Source: Massilia sp. PAMC28688 (GTDB taxonomy: Bacteria; Pseudomonadota; Gammaproteobacteria; Burkholderiales; Burkholderiaceae_D). Taken from it: 64,000 bases of DNA. The position numbers and the translations under genes were made by a program. The notes beneath the pieces were generated by a model. That model was given only the letters and a program-made list of their open reading frames with translations, searched no databases and was not told the DNA's origin. This document shows positions 1 to 7,792 of this stretch, piece after piece; position 1 is the first letter of the stretch; each line of letters opens with the position of its first letter. Where the stretch lies: the NCBI RefSeq assembly GCF_019443445.1, contig NZ_CP080378.1, forward strand, positions 4,774,001 to 4,838,000, read 5' to 3'.

Positions 1-1
1 T

Positions 2-187
2 GAAGCCTTTGCACTGCTGCCAAGGGAAAACCGGCGCGCCCAGCGCCCGGGCCTGATGATGGCGGCCATCTACCGCACGCTGCTCGACGAGATTGAGCGC
101 GACGGCTACCACGTGCTCACCCAGCGCATTTCGCTGACCCCGATTCGCAAGCTGTGGCTGGCGTGGAAGACCTACGTCCGTGGCTGA
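2..187 (+). CDS. hpnD: Presqualene diphosphate synthase HpnD, C-terminal end (5' cut by window)
   Basis: An open frame runs from the window edge to a TGA at 185-187 and gives the last 61 residues of a squalene/phytoene synthase-type protein (LLPRENRRAQRPGLMMAAIY, then a tail ending in WKTYVRG). HpnD condenses two farnesyl diphosphates to presqualene diphosphate in the bacterial hopanoid/squalene route. The assignment rests on the tail sequence plus the hpnE gene that starts 8 bases before this stop. That overlap implies translational coupling. The catalytic Asp-rich motifs lie outside the window, so the call leans on context; a carotenoid-type phytoene synthase is the alternative. Confidence 0.85.
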   Translation, partial: EAFALLPRENRRAQRPGLMMAAIYRTLLDEIERDGYHVLTQRISLTPIRKLWLAWKTYVRG

Positions 188-1523
188 GGCGCGCAGGAGC
201 GCGGTGGTGGTCGGCGCCGGGTGGGCCGGCTGCAGCGCCGCGGTGGAACTGGCCCATGCCGGCTACCGGGTCACGCTGCTGGAAGCGGCGCGCACCCTCG
301 GCGGCCGTGCGCGCGCGGTGCAGATCCAGGGCCGCTCGCTCGACAACGGCCAGCATATCCTGCTCGGCGCCTACAAGGAAACACTGCGCCTGATGCGCAA
401 GGTCGGCATCGATCCGGCCAGGGCGCTGCTCAGGCTTCCGCTGCAGATGCGCTACCCGGCCCATTCCGGCGGCATGGATTTTCTCGCCCCGCGCCTGCCG
501 GCGCCCTTGCACCTGGCCATTGCCCTGCTGCGCACCACCGGCCTGTCGGGCGCGGACAAGATGTCGCTGGCGCGCTTTTCGACTACTGCCCGCTGGATGG
601 ACTGGCGCCTGCACCACGATTGCAGTGTCAGCGAACTGCTGGAACGGTTTGATCAGACCGCGCGCCTCACGGCTCTCATGTGGCGCCCCCTGTGCCTGGC
701 GGCGCTCAACACGCCCCCCGAGCGCGCGTCGGCCCAGGTATTTTTGAATGTGCTGCGCGACAGCCTGGGCGCACGGCGCGCCGATTCGGACATGCTGCTG
801 CCGCGTACCGACCTGACCGACCTGTTTCCGATCGAGGCCGCCGCCTTTGTCGGCGCGCGCGGCGGCTGCGTGCGCACCGGCGCCAAGGTCAGTGCCGTCA
901 CGCGCGAGGCTGGCCACTGGCGGGTCGAGGCGACCGGCAATGCCGGCGAAGGCAGCTTCGGCACCGAGGCCGATGCCGTGGTGCTGGCCGGCGGTGCGAT
1001 CGCCACCGCGCCTTTGCTGGCCCGGCTCGGACGCGAGGAGCTGGCAGAGCAGCTGAGCGCCTTCAGCTACGAGCCGATCACCACCTGCTACCTGCATTAC
1101 CCGAGCGGCACTGCCCTGCCCCTGCCTTTTTATGCGCTGGTGGACCGGCCGGACCTGGGCCACTGGGGACAGTTCGTGTTCGACCGGGGCCACCTCGATG
1201 CGGGCCAGTCGGGCGTGCTGGCCGTGGTCATCAGCGCCTCCTCGGCAGCGGCGTCGCTCGAGCGGGCAGCGCTTGGTGCGGCCATTGCCGGGCAGCTGGC
1301 AGCCGTCTTCGCCAGCCCGGCCCTGGCAGCGCCGGACTGGACCCAGGTAATCACCGAAAAACGTGCAACCTTTGCCTGCACGCCCGGCCTGGCCCGCCCG
1401 GCCAACGATAGCGGTTTGTCAGCACTGGCCATTGCCGGCGACTACACGGCCGGCGACTACCCGGCCACGCTGGAGGGCGCAGTGCGCAGCGGCGTGGCCG
1501 CGGCGCAGCTCGTGAAGCGGTAG
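180..1523 (+). CDS. hpnE: Hydroxysqualene dehydroxylase HpnE
   Basis: A 447-residue FAD-dependent amine-oxidase-fold protein. The N-terminus has the dinucleotide-binding motif VVVGAGWAGCSAAVELA, then an acidic residue at the end of the second strand (LLEAA) and the GGRARA motif typical of squalene/phytoene desaturase-like flavoproteins. HpnE reduces hydroxysqualene to squalene, the last step of the HpnC/D/E pathway that feeds hopanoid or sterol-like lipids. The start is GTG at 180, inside the end of hpnD, so the two are probably one transcript and translationally coupled. Near the C-terminus the GDYTAGDYPATLEGAVRSG segment matches the second FAD contact of this family. Length is normal. A generic phytoene-desaturase-like enzyme is the only real alternative. 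Confidence 0.9.
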   Translation: MAEARRSAVVVGAGWAGCSAAVELAHAGYRVTLLEAARTLGGRARAVQIQGRSLDNGQHILLGAYKETLRLMRKVGIDPARALLRLPLQMRYPAHSGGMDFLAPRLPAPLHLAIALLRTTGLSGADKMSLARFSTTARWMDWRLHHDCSVSELLERFDQTARLTALMWRPLCLAALNTPPERASAQVFLNVLRDSLGARRADSDMLLPRTDLTDLFPIEAAAFVGARGGCVRTGAKVSAVTREAGHWRVEATGNAGEGSFGTEADAVVLAGGAIATAPLLARLGREELAEQLSAFSYEPITTCYLHYPSGTALPLPFYALVDRPDLGHWGQFVFDRGHLDAGQSGVLAVVISASSAAASLERAALGAAIAGQLAAVFASPALAAPDWTQVITEKRATFACTPGLARPANDSGLSALAIAGDYTAGDYPATLEGAVRSGVAAAQLVKR

Positions 1524-1666
1524 GCGCACGCGCGGCTGTCGCCGCCCTGGGTCGCCTGTTCCGTGAAAATTGCAGACTGTCGCACCGCGCTGGCGCGGCC
1601 CGGGCGCTTTTCGTACAGTAGCACCATCGAAAACCAGCCTGAAGGATCCCCACGGGGACAAGCAAA

Positions 1667-1816
1667 ATGAACATGAGTTTGGGATTGCGTGCTGTTGCTT
1701 TGCTGGCATTTGTTGCCGCAACGACTGCTGTGATTATCGAACCGGAACTGATTGGCGGCCCACAGGCAGCCACGGTCCGGACACTGGATCCGGTGGTGGC
1801 CATCAGCCACCCCTGA
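1667..1816 (+). CDS. Small 49-aa secreted or membrane peptide
   Basis: A short reading frame beginning MNMSLGLRAVALLAFVAATT and ending in AISHP. The N-terminal third is a clean hydrophobic segment after one Arg, like a signal peptide or single membrane anchor; the remaining 25 residues are mildly acidic and proline-containing. A GGGGA stretch about 8 bases upstream can serve as ribosome binding site. It ends 11 bases before the next gene, so it probably belongs to the same operon as the DUF1700-like and GIN-domain genes. I do not recognise a family. Coding status is inferred from the signal-like N-terminus and operon spacing; it could instead be a leader peptide. Confidence 0.55.
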   Translation: MNMSLGLRAVALLAFVAATTAVIIEPELIGGPQAATVRTLDPVVAISHP

Positions 1817-1827
1817 CCGATCAGAAC

Positions 1828-2571
1828 ATGGAACAGAATATGGGCAAGACCGATTACCTCGAAGCGCTGCGGCGCGCCATGACCGGCCTGCCGCCGGAGG
1901 CGCAAGCGAAAACCCTGGCCCTGTACGAGCAGCGCTTCGTTGACGGCGTCCTGAATGGGCAGAGCGAAGAGGACGTCGCCCGGGAGCTGGACGACCCGAA
2001 GAAGATCGCCCTGACGCTGCGCGCCAGCATTCACCTGCAATCGTTCAACCGCAGCAAAAGCCCCGCGACCTTCGTGCGCATGGCCTTCGCGGCGGTGGGC
2101 CTGCTCATTTTCAACCTGGTGATGGTGCTGCCGGCCATGGTGTACGCGGCCGTGTTGGCTGCCATTTACGCGTTCGGCTTCGCCGCCTATCTGTACGGCG
2201 TGGTGATCACGGCCAGCGGCCTGACCGGGGTCACCGAAGTGAACCTGGACGGCGTCGGCCAGTACCAGCATCGCGAAGACAATGGCAGCATCACCCGTCA
2301 TGACATCAATGTGCGGGTACTGATCAGCGGCCCGAATATGCGCTTTTTCGCCAGCCAGCATCCGGGCCGCGAGAAACAGGTGGGCACGGCCGGCTTCATG
2401 TTTGCCAGCGAGCTCGAAGATGCATCGCGTCCGGTGCAGTCCTTCCTGGGGCTGGGCATTACCCTGTTTGGCATCCTGATGCTGCTGATGTCGGTGCTCA
2501 TGACGCGCTATACCCTGGTCGGCATCCGCCGCTACATCGACATGAATTTTTCCCTGCTCAAGGGGCACTGA
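1828..2571 (+). CDS. DUF1700/HAAS-type membrane protein
   Basis: A 247-residue protein starting MEQNMGKTDYLEALRRAM; an internal ATG at 1840 is also possible. The first 70 residues (DYLEALRRAM, LPPEAQAKTLALYEQRF, EDVARELDDPKKIA) match the helical HAAS/DUF1700 domain that often sits between a PadR-type regulator and membrane segments. Two hydrophobic stretches follow at about residues 88-130, then a soluble loop, then another helix near residues 210-230. It lies 3 bases before a GIN/DUF2807 gene, a common pairing (DUF1700 plus DUF2807). The role is probably envelope stress or surface signalling, inferred from pairing only. No PadR regulator is visible upstream, which is unusual for this set. 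Confidence 0.7.
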   Translation: MEQNMGKTDYLEALRRAMTGLPPEAQAKTLALYEQRFVDGVLNGQSEEDVARELDDPKKIALTLRASIHLQSFNRSKSPATFVRMAFAAVGLLIFNLVMVLPAMVYAAVLAAIYAFGFAAYLYGVVITASGLTGVTEVNLDGVGQYQHREDNGSITRHDINVRVLISGPNMRFFASQHPGREKQVGTAGFMFASELEDASRPVQSFLGLGITLFGILMLLMSVLMTRYTLVGIRRYIDMNFSLLKGH

Positions 2572-2574
2572 CCT

Positions 2575-3384
2575 ATGCGTATCCTGTTCAGAATTGGCGC
2601 CGCCCTGCTGCTGCTCTCGTTTGTGCTGGTGGGTGTCACCGCCAGCCTGTTGAAAACCCACGGCACGGTCAACCGCACCACCCCGGAAATGCGCGAAGTG
2701 CGCAGCCAGACCCGCCCCGTGACGGCGGAGGTGACCGACATCGTGCTGTCCGGTTCCGTCAACGTCATGCTGCGCCAGGGGGCGGTGCCGTCCATGACGG
2801 TACGGGGCGAAGAGCGCCTGCTGGCCAATGTCGAAACGCGCCAGGATGGCGACACCCTCCACATCGGTATCACGGGCATGCTGCTGCATCATCGCCAGCC
2901 GCTGCAGGTGATCCTGGTATTGCCGGAACTGGAAACGCTGCGCATCGCCGGCTCGGGCGACAGCGAAGTCAATGGCTTCAATGGCGAGCATATCGACGTG
3001 CGGCTGGAGGGCCGCGGCAGCCTCAAATTCAACGGCCGCTACAAGCATGTACGGGCCACGCTGAAAGGCACGGGCGACATGGAAATGAACGGTGGCGCCA
3101 GCGACGAGGTGGAAGTGGCCATGGACGGCTCCGGCGACATGACGGTCGTCGGTTCAGCCAAACAATTTCGCGCCACCCGCAAGGGCTCCGGCGACCTCGA
3201 TGCCCGGCACCTGGCCGCTGATGACGCCGAGGTGGTCGTCACCGGAAGCGGCAGTTCCGTGGTCCAGGCCCGCAAGAGCGTGGAAGTGACGCTGCATGGC
3301 AGCGGCGAGGTGACGGTGTTTGGCAATCCGGCCGAGCGCGTGACCGAGCGCACCGGCAGCGGCGAGATCAATTTCAGGCAGTAG
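2575..3384 (+). CDS. GIN-domain (DUF2807) putative surface adhesin-like protein
   Basis: A 269-residue protein with an N-terminal signal peptide or anchor (about residues 5-25, ALLLLSFVLVGVTASLL). The rest is a repetitive beta structure in which GSGD or close variants recur about every 20 residues (AGSGDSEV, KGTGDMEM, DGSGDMTV, KGSGDLDA, TGSGSSVV, HGSGEVTV, TGSGEINF). This is the hallmark of the GIN/DUF2807 family, annotated as a putative auto-transporter adhesin head domain. It is probably periplasmic or exposed on the surface. The spacing to the DUF1700-like gene is 3 bases, so they are co-transcribed. It overlaps the convergent flavoprotein gene by 11 bases at their 3' ends. Confidence 0.75.
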   Translation: MRILFRIGAALLLLSFVLVGVTASLLKTHGTVNRTTPEMREVRSQTRPVTAEVTDIVLSGSVNVMLRQGAVPSMTVRGEERLLANVETRQDGDTLHIGITGMLLHHRQPLQVILVLPELETLRIAGSGDSEVNGFNGEHIDVRLEGRGSLKFNGRYKHVRATLKGTGDMEMNGGASDEVEVAMDGSGDMTVVGSAKQFRATRKGSGDLDARHLAADDAEVVVTGSGSSVVQARKSVEVTLHGSGEVTVFGNPAERVTERTGSGEINFRQ

Positions 3385-4633
3385 CAGGGGCGCGCCGGGC
3401 CAGCCAGTGCAGCGCGTCCATGGCGGCCACGCGGCCACTGGCAAAGCAAGCCGTGAGCAGATAGCCGCCGGTGGGCGCTTCCCAGTCCACCATTTCCCCG
3501 GCCACAAACACACCGGGCAGCGCGTGCAGCATCAGCGTGCCGGGTTCGAGCGCCGCAAAGCGCACGCCCCCGGCGCTGCTGATTGCCTCGTCGATGGGGC
3601 GCGCGGCCTTGAGCACCAGCGGCAGGCGCTTCAAGGATTGGGCCAGGATCGCGGTATCGTTAAACTGGGCCGCCGTCAGGCATTCGCGCAGCAGGCCGGA
3701 CTTGACGCCCTTGATGCCCAGCCGGCTTTGCAGGTGGCTCGACATCGAGCGTGAGCCGCGCGGCCGTGTCACTTCGTCGTGCACGCGCTGCAGGTCATGG
3801 TCGGGCACCAGGTCGAGCCAGATGGTGGCACTGCCGCACTCGGCAATCTGGTCGCGCAGCGGCGCCGACAGCGCGTAAATCAGGCTGCCCTCCACCCCAG
3901 TGGCCGTGACCACGAACTGACCCCGGCGCCGCGTTTGCACGCCCTGTTCGTCGGTGGCGATGATGGCCACCGTGGTCAAGGGTTCGCCCGCATGGCGGGC
4001 GCTGAAATGCGCGCTCCAGCCAACATCAAAACCACAGTTGGCAGGCACCAGGGGCGCCACCGACACAGCCTGTTGTTCGAGCAGCGGGACCCAGGCGCCG
4101 TCCGATCCGAGCCTGGCCCAGCTTGCGCCACCAAGCGCCAGCACGACGGCGTCGGCGCGCACCTGCTGCTCGCCGACCGGCGTGGCCAGGCGCAGCGCGT
4201 CGCCGTCCCATCCCAGCCAGCGATGGCGCATGTGAAAACGCACGCCCGACTCGCGCAGGCGGTGCAGCCACGCGCGCAGCAGCGGCGCGGCCTTCATATC
4301 AGCCGGGAAGACGCGCCCGGAACTGCCGACAAAGGTGTCCACCCCAAGGCCGTGGATCCAGGCGCGCACGGCATCGGCATCGAAGTCGTTGAGCCACCCC
4401 TGCACCTCGCCCGCCCGGGCGCGGTAGCGCTGCACGAACTGCGCGAACGGCTCCGAATGGGTGATGTTCATGCCGCCCTTCCCGGCCAGCAGGAACTTGC
4501 GTCCCACCGAAGGCATTGCATCGTACAGGTCAACCTGCACCCCCCTGGCACTGAGCACTTCAGCTGCCATGAGGCCGGCCGGGCCGCCGCCGATGATGGC
4601 TACGCAAGGGGAACTGGTGGATGAAGTGGACAT
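3374..4633 (-). CDS. TIGR03862-type NAD(P)/FAD-dependent flavoprotein
   Basis: A 419-residue protein starting MSTSSTSSPCVAIIGGGPAG. The Rossmann GxGxxG motif lies at about residues 13-18, and SVGRKFLLAGKGGMNITHSE follows, which is diagnostic of the BaiN/HI0933-like flavoprotein superfamily. TIGR03862 members are close relatives with no assigned substrate. The frame is open upstream to about 4951, and an ATG at 4663 would add 10 residues. I chose 4633 because the FAD motif then falls at the expected distance from the N-terminus. The C-terminal segment GEMVDWEAPTGGYLLTACFASG is typical of the family. It is transcribed away from the XRE operon and shares its upstream region. Confidence 0.85.
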   Translation of the reverse strand: MSTSSTSSPCVAIIGGGPAGLMAAEVLSARGVQVDLYDAMPSVGRKFLLAGKGGMNITHSEPFAQFVQRYRARAGEVQGWLNDFDADAVRAWIHGLGVDTFVGSSGRVFPADMKAAPLLRAWLHRLRESGVRFHMRHRWLGWDGDALRLATPVGEQQVRADAVVLALGGASWARLGSDGAWVPLLEQQAVSVAPLVPANCGFDVGWSAHFSARHAGEPLTTVAIIATDEQGVQTRRRGQFVVTATGVEGSLIYALSAPLRDQIAECGSATIWLDLVPDHDLQRVHDEVTRPRGSRSMSSHLQSRLGIKGVKSGLLRECLTAAQFNDTAILAQSLKRLPLVLKAARPIDEAISSAGGVRFAALEPGTLMLHALPGVFVAGEMVDWEAPTGGYLLTACFASGRVAAMDALHWLARRAPATA

Positions 4634-4704
4634 GGTCGCGGCAGGTCTGGAATCGACCCGCATTGTAGTCCAGTTTGACCGCCGCAAAAAAAATGTAAAG
4701 GCAG

Positions 4705-4750
4705 CTTGACATGTCAAGGAAGCTTGACTACGATGTAAAGCATACTTTAC
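4705..4750 (+). promoter_or_regulatory. Promoter with two palindromic operators
   Basis: A TTGACA at 4706-4711, 17 bases, and TACGAT at 4729-4734 form a plausible sigma70 promoter. The -35 lies inside a perfect palindrome CTTGACATGTCAAG (4705-4718). A second palindrome GTAAAGCATACTTTAC (4735-4750; arms GTAAAG/CTTTAC) covers the start-site region, and a lone TGTAAAG lies at 4694-4700. The downstream operon encodes an XRE repressor-like protein, so autorepression is the simplest reading (inference). Confidence 0.6.
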
Positions 4751-4765
4751 TAAAGGAGAAATGTC

Positions 4766-5152
4766 ATGCACGAAAAGACAGTGGCCCGCGTCTATTTTCG
4801 CGAACTGGGAGGCGCGCTGCTCATCTATGGGACCTTGCTGGTGGCAAGCATTGTGTTTGGGCGCGCCATGGCGCCAGGGATGCTGCGCACCGTGGTCCTG
4901 CTCAGTCCCATGATCGGCTTCGCCCTCGCTGCCTGGGCGATCGCCCGCCACCTGGGGCGCATTGATGAATACCAGCGCCTGATGACGCTTGAAAACCTGG
5001 CCATTGCCGCCGCCACCACGGCCGGCCTCTCCTTCAGCTACGGCTTCATGGAAACCGCCGGTTATCCAAAACTGTCCATGTTCAGCGTGTGGGTGGTGAT
5101 GGGGGCGTCCTGGTTTGTGGTGCAGTTCATCCGCTGCAGGTGGCCACGTTGA
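4766..5152 (+). CDS. Four-helix membrane protein paired with an XRE regulator
   Basis: A 128-residue protein, almost all hydrophobic, with segments at about residues 14-34, 40-60, 74-95 and 103-120, separated by short loops (ARHLGRIDEYQRLM between helices 2 and 3). The start has a strong AAGGAG site a few bases upstream. Its stop TGA overlaps the TTG start of the XRE gene by three bases, so the two are coupled. Small membrane proteins encoded with a compact XRE regulator are common in Proteobacteria, and their biochemical role is unknown. I do not recognise a named family. Function cannot be inferred beyond possible sensing or stress adaptation at the inner membrane. Confidence 0.75.
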   Translation: MHEKTVARVYFRELGGALLIYGTLLVASIVFGRAMAPGMLRTVVLLSPMIGFALAAWAIARHLGRIDEYQRLMTLENLAIAAATTAGLSFSYGFMETAGYPKLSMFSVWVVMGASWFVVQFIRCRWPR

Positions 5153-5352
5153 ACAACCATATCCGCGAACTGCGCGCTGCCGCAGGCTGGAGCCAGGCCC
5201 ACCTGGCCGACCTGCTGCAGGTGTCGCGCCAGACCATCAATGCCATCGAGACCGGCCGCTACGATCCCAGCCTGCCGCTGGCGTTTGCGATCTCGCGCCT
5301 GTTTTCCCAGCCAATCGAATCCATTTTCACACCCGACCAGGAGACAACATGA
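5149..5352 (+). CDS. Compact XRE-family helix-turn-helix regulator
   Basis: 67 residues, starting NNHIRELRAAAGWSQAHLAD after a TTG initiator at 5149. The sequence is nearly only the HTH: WSQAHLADLLQVSRQTINAIETGRYDPSLPLAFAIS matches the YozG/small XRE family (recognition helix SRQTINAIETG), followed by the usual IESIF tail. A longer GTG/ATG-type start at 5089 is possible but lies inside the preceding gene. It overlaps that gene by 4 bases and the following hydrolase ATG by 4 bases (ATGA), giving a tightly coupled three-gene operon. It probably binds the palindromes at 4705-4750. Binding is inferred from location and not shown. Confidence 0.85.
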   Translation: MNNHIRELRAAAGWSQAHLADLLQVSRQTINAIETGRYDPSLPLAFAISRLFSQPIESIFTPDQETT

Positions 5353-6278
5353 TCAAGCGCCTCATTCTCGCCCTTTCGCTCAGCCTGCCGCTGGCACAGA
5401 CCGCCGCGGCGCAAGCCGGCCCGGTAGCGAATCGCTACGCCGCCACCATCGCCGCGGCCGAACGCTTCACCGTCGGCGATACGCTGGTCGAACGCCATGG
5501 CAGCGGCAGCCCCGCGCTCATTCTCATTCCCGGCCTGGCCAGCGGGGCGTGGGTGTGGCAGGAAACGGTGCGCCAGTTCGCGCCGCAGCACAGTATCTAC
5601 GTGCTCACCCTGCCCGGCTTTGATGGCCATCCGGCGGTGCCGGGCAAAGGCATGGCCGCGGCCATGGAATCGGTGCGCGAGCTGATCGCCTCGCGCAAGC
5701 TGGTGCGTCCGATCCTGATCGGCCACAGCCTGGGCGGAATCATGTCGATTGATCTCGCGGCGCGCTATCCGGACCTGGTGCGCGGCGTGGTCAGCATCGA
5801 TGGCTTGCCCGTGTTCCCGGGCACCGAACAGTGGCCGCAGGCCCAGCGCAGCGCCATGTCGGCCACCCTGGCGGCAAGGCGCTCGTCGCCGGCACTCTTT
5901 GCCGAGCAACAGCAGCAGTACATGAGCGGTACAGGGACGATCGACATGAGCCGCGCCGCGGACCTGGCCAGGCTGACGGCAAAAAGTGATCCGGCTGCCG
6001 TGGCGCGCTACATGGCCGACGGCATCGGGCTAGACCTGCGCAGCGCGCTGCCTGCGATCAAGGCGCCGGTACTGGTACTGTCGCCGTTTGCGGCCGTCGA
6101 TGGCGACCAGCTGCAGATGAACGAGGAAGGCAAGACCGCGTACTACAAGTCGCTCATGCAGGGCACGCCGAATGTGACGGTGCAATCGATTTCGCCGGCA
6201 CGCCACTTCGCCATGTTTGACCAGCCGCAGAAGGTCAATGACGCACTGCGCGCCTTTATCGCCGGCCTGCCCAGGTAA
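5349..6278 (+). CDS. Secreted alpha/beta-fold hydrolase
   Basis: A 309-residue protein with a signal peptide (MIKRLILALSLSLPLAQTAAAQA, cleavage near residue 22). The fold is marked by ILIPGLASGAWVW (oxyanion region, about residue 58) and the nucleophile elbow GHSLGG with Ser at about 127. An ARHFAMFDQP segment near the C-terminus probably provides the catalytic His. It is probably a periplasmic esterase, lipase or haloperoxidase-like hydrolase; the substrate cannot be predicted. Its ATG overlaps the XRE stop, so it is part of the XRE/membrane-protein operon. It ends 2 bases from the end of the convergent moaD. Confidence 0.85.
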   Translation: MIKRLILALSLSLPLAQTAAAQAGPVANRYAATIAAAERFTVGDTLVERHGSGSPALILIPGLASGAWVWQETVRQFAPQHSIYVLTLPGFDGHPAVPGKGMAAAMESVRELIASRKLVRPILIGHSLGGIMSIDLAARYPDLVRGVVSIDGLPVFPGTEQWPQAQRSAMSATLAARRSSPALFAEQQQQYMSGTGTIDMSRAADLARLTAKSDPAAVARYMADGIGLDLRSALPAIKAPVLVLSPFAAVDGDQLQMNEEGKTAYYKSLMQGTPNVTVQSISPARHFAMFDQPQKVNDALRAFIAGLPR

Positions 6279-6280
6279 AT

Positions 6281-6538
6281 TCAGCCGCCGGTGACGGGAG
6301 GGAAAAAGGCGACCTCACCGCCATCGGCGATGGCGGTATCGGGTGCACACATCACATGGTTGAATGCCATGCGCAGCGGGCGGTCCTGGCCCAGCGCGTC
6401 GCTCCACAGGCCGCCGCGCTGCTGCAGGAAGGTGCGCACCTCGCCCACGGTCGCCACGCCGGCGGGCAGCGTGAGCTGTTCCTGGGAAGTGCCAAGCTGC
6501 TCGCGCACGCTGGCGAAAAAACGCAGGGTAATTCTCAT
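6281..6538 (-). CDS. moaD: Molybdopterin synthase sulfur carrier subunit MoaD
   Basis: 85 residues with a ubiquitin-like fold: MRITLRFFASVREQLG at the start, GGEVAFFPPVTGG at the end. The C-terminal Gly-Gly is the residue pair that is adenylated and thiocarboxylated, then donates sulfur to cyclic pyranopterin monophosphate together with MoaE. It lies 6 bases downstream of moeA, so they form one transcript. moaE is not in the window and would be expected just past it or elsewhere. Length and both termini match the family. Confidence 0.95.
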   Translation of the reverse strand: MRITLRFFASVREQLGTSQEQLTLPAGVATVGEVRTFLQQRGGLWSDALGQDRPLRMAFNHVMCAPDTAIADGGEVAFFPPVTGG

Positions 6539-6544
6539 GATGTC

Positions 6545-7789
6545 CTAATACAGTAAGCCGGAAAACGGAATGAACCGCACCATGTCGCCCGGCGCGATCG
6601 CCTGACCCGGCGCATTATCGACCAGGCCGTCGCCCCACACCGTCGACGTCAGTACACCTGAGCCCTGATTGGGAAACAGATCAAGGCCGCCGCCGTCATT
6701 GATGCGCACCCGCAGGAACTCGTTGCGGCGGTCAGGCCTCGGCCAGTGAAAATCAGATCGCATGGCATAGGCGCGGGGAGCAAAGTCGCCGGCGGCGCCC
6801 TGCAGGCGCAGGATGAACGGACGCACGAACAGCAAAAAGGTAATAAAGCTCGACACCGGGTTGCCGGGAAGGCCAAGGAAATAGGCGCAGCCGTCGTCGC
6901 GCCGCACTTCGCCAAAGGCCAGCGGTTTGCCCGGCTTGACGGCGATCTGCCACATGTCGAGCCGCCCTTCCGCTTCCACGGCAGGCTTGATGTGGTCTTC
7001 TTCGCCCACCGATACCCCGCCTGAGGTGATGATGAGGTCATGCTCCCGGGCTGCCGCGCGCAAGGTGGCCCGGGTGGCGTCCAGCGTATCGGGCACAATG
7101 CCGTAGTCGGTCAGCGAACAGCCCAGGTTTTCCAGCAGCGCGCGCAGGGTAAAGCGGTTGGAGTTGTACACCGCTCCCGGGGCCAGCTTGCCGCCGGGAG
7201 CTTCACCGGGCATGGTCAGTTCGTCGCCGGTAAAGAACACGGCCACGCGCAGGCGCCGGTACACCGACAGATGCGCCAGGCCCACCGAGGCGGCCAGGCC
7301 GAGCTCCTGGCTGCGCAGGCGCGTGCCGGCGGCCAGGATGACGGAGCCGGCCACGATGTCTTCGCCGGCGCGGCGGATCCACTCGCCCGGCTGCGGCGCG
7401 TGCAGGACCCTGACCATGTCGGGCGCCACGGCTTCGCACTGCTCCTGCATGACCACGGCGTCGGCGCCTTCGGGAATCATGGCGCCGGTGAAAATGCGCG
7501 CCGCGCAGCCGGGCTGCAAGGCTTCTCCCACATGGCCGGCCGGGATGCGCTGGCTGACCCTGAGCGTCGCCGCGCCGCTGACGCAATCGGCCGCGCGCAC
7601 GGCATAGCCGTCCATCTGAGTATTGTCGGCTGACGGCACATTGATGGCCGAGGCCTTGGCTTCGGCCAGGACGCGGCCATTGGCGTCCAGCGTGGGCACG
7701 ATCTCGGCCTTGAGCGCCTGGCGCGGGGCGGCCGCCATGAAGTCCAGCGCCTCGCGCACGGTCAGCATGGGCCGTTTCGCAGCATTCAT
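6545..7789 (-). CDS. moeA: Molybdopterin molybdenumtransferase MoeA
   Basis: 414 residues, normal for MoeA. Recognisable parts are MLTVREALDFM, the conserved NTQMDGYAVRAAD, the ARIFTGAMIPEGADAVVMQE segment, TSGGVSVGEEDHIK of the MogA-like domain, and FGLPGN-like FLGLPGNPVSSF. MoeA inserts molybdate into adenylylated molybdopterin to finish Moco. It starts 4 bases after the end of thrC on the same strand and runs into moaD, so thrC-moeA-moaD may be one transcript. This order (thrC-moeA-moaD) is familiar from Burkholderiales. Confidence 0.95.
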   Translation of the reverse strand: MNAAKRPMLTVREALDFMAAAPRQALKAEIVPTLDANGRVLAEAKASAINVPSADNTQMDGYAVRAADCVSGAATLRVSQRIPAGHVGEALQPGCAARIFTGAMIPEGADAVVMQEQCEAVAPDMVRVLHAPQPGEWIRRAGEDIVAGSVILAAGTRLRSQELGLAASVGLAHLSVYRRLRVAVFFTGDELTMPGEAPGGKLAPGAVYNSNRFTLRALLENLGCSLTDYGIVPDTLDATRATLRAAAREHDLIITSGGVSVGEEDHIKPAVEAEGRLDMWQIAVKPGKPLAFGEVRRDDGCAYFLGLPGNPVSSFITFLLFVRPFILRLQGAAGDFAPRAYAMRSDFHWPRPDRRNEFLRVRINDGGGLDLFPNQGSGVLTSTVWGDGLVDNAPGQAIAPGDMVRFIPFSGLLY

Positions 7790-7792
7790 CGC

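Noticed and set aside
1351..3048. Long antisense open frame opposite hpnE and the DUF1700-like genes (565 codons)
   Set aside because: High-GC shadow: composition is rich in Ala, Arg, Gln and His, has no domain, and overlaps well-supported genes.
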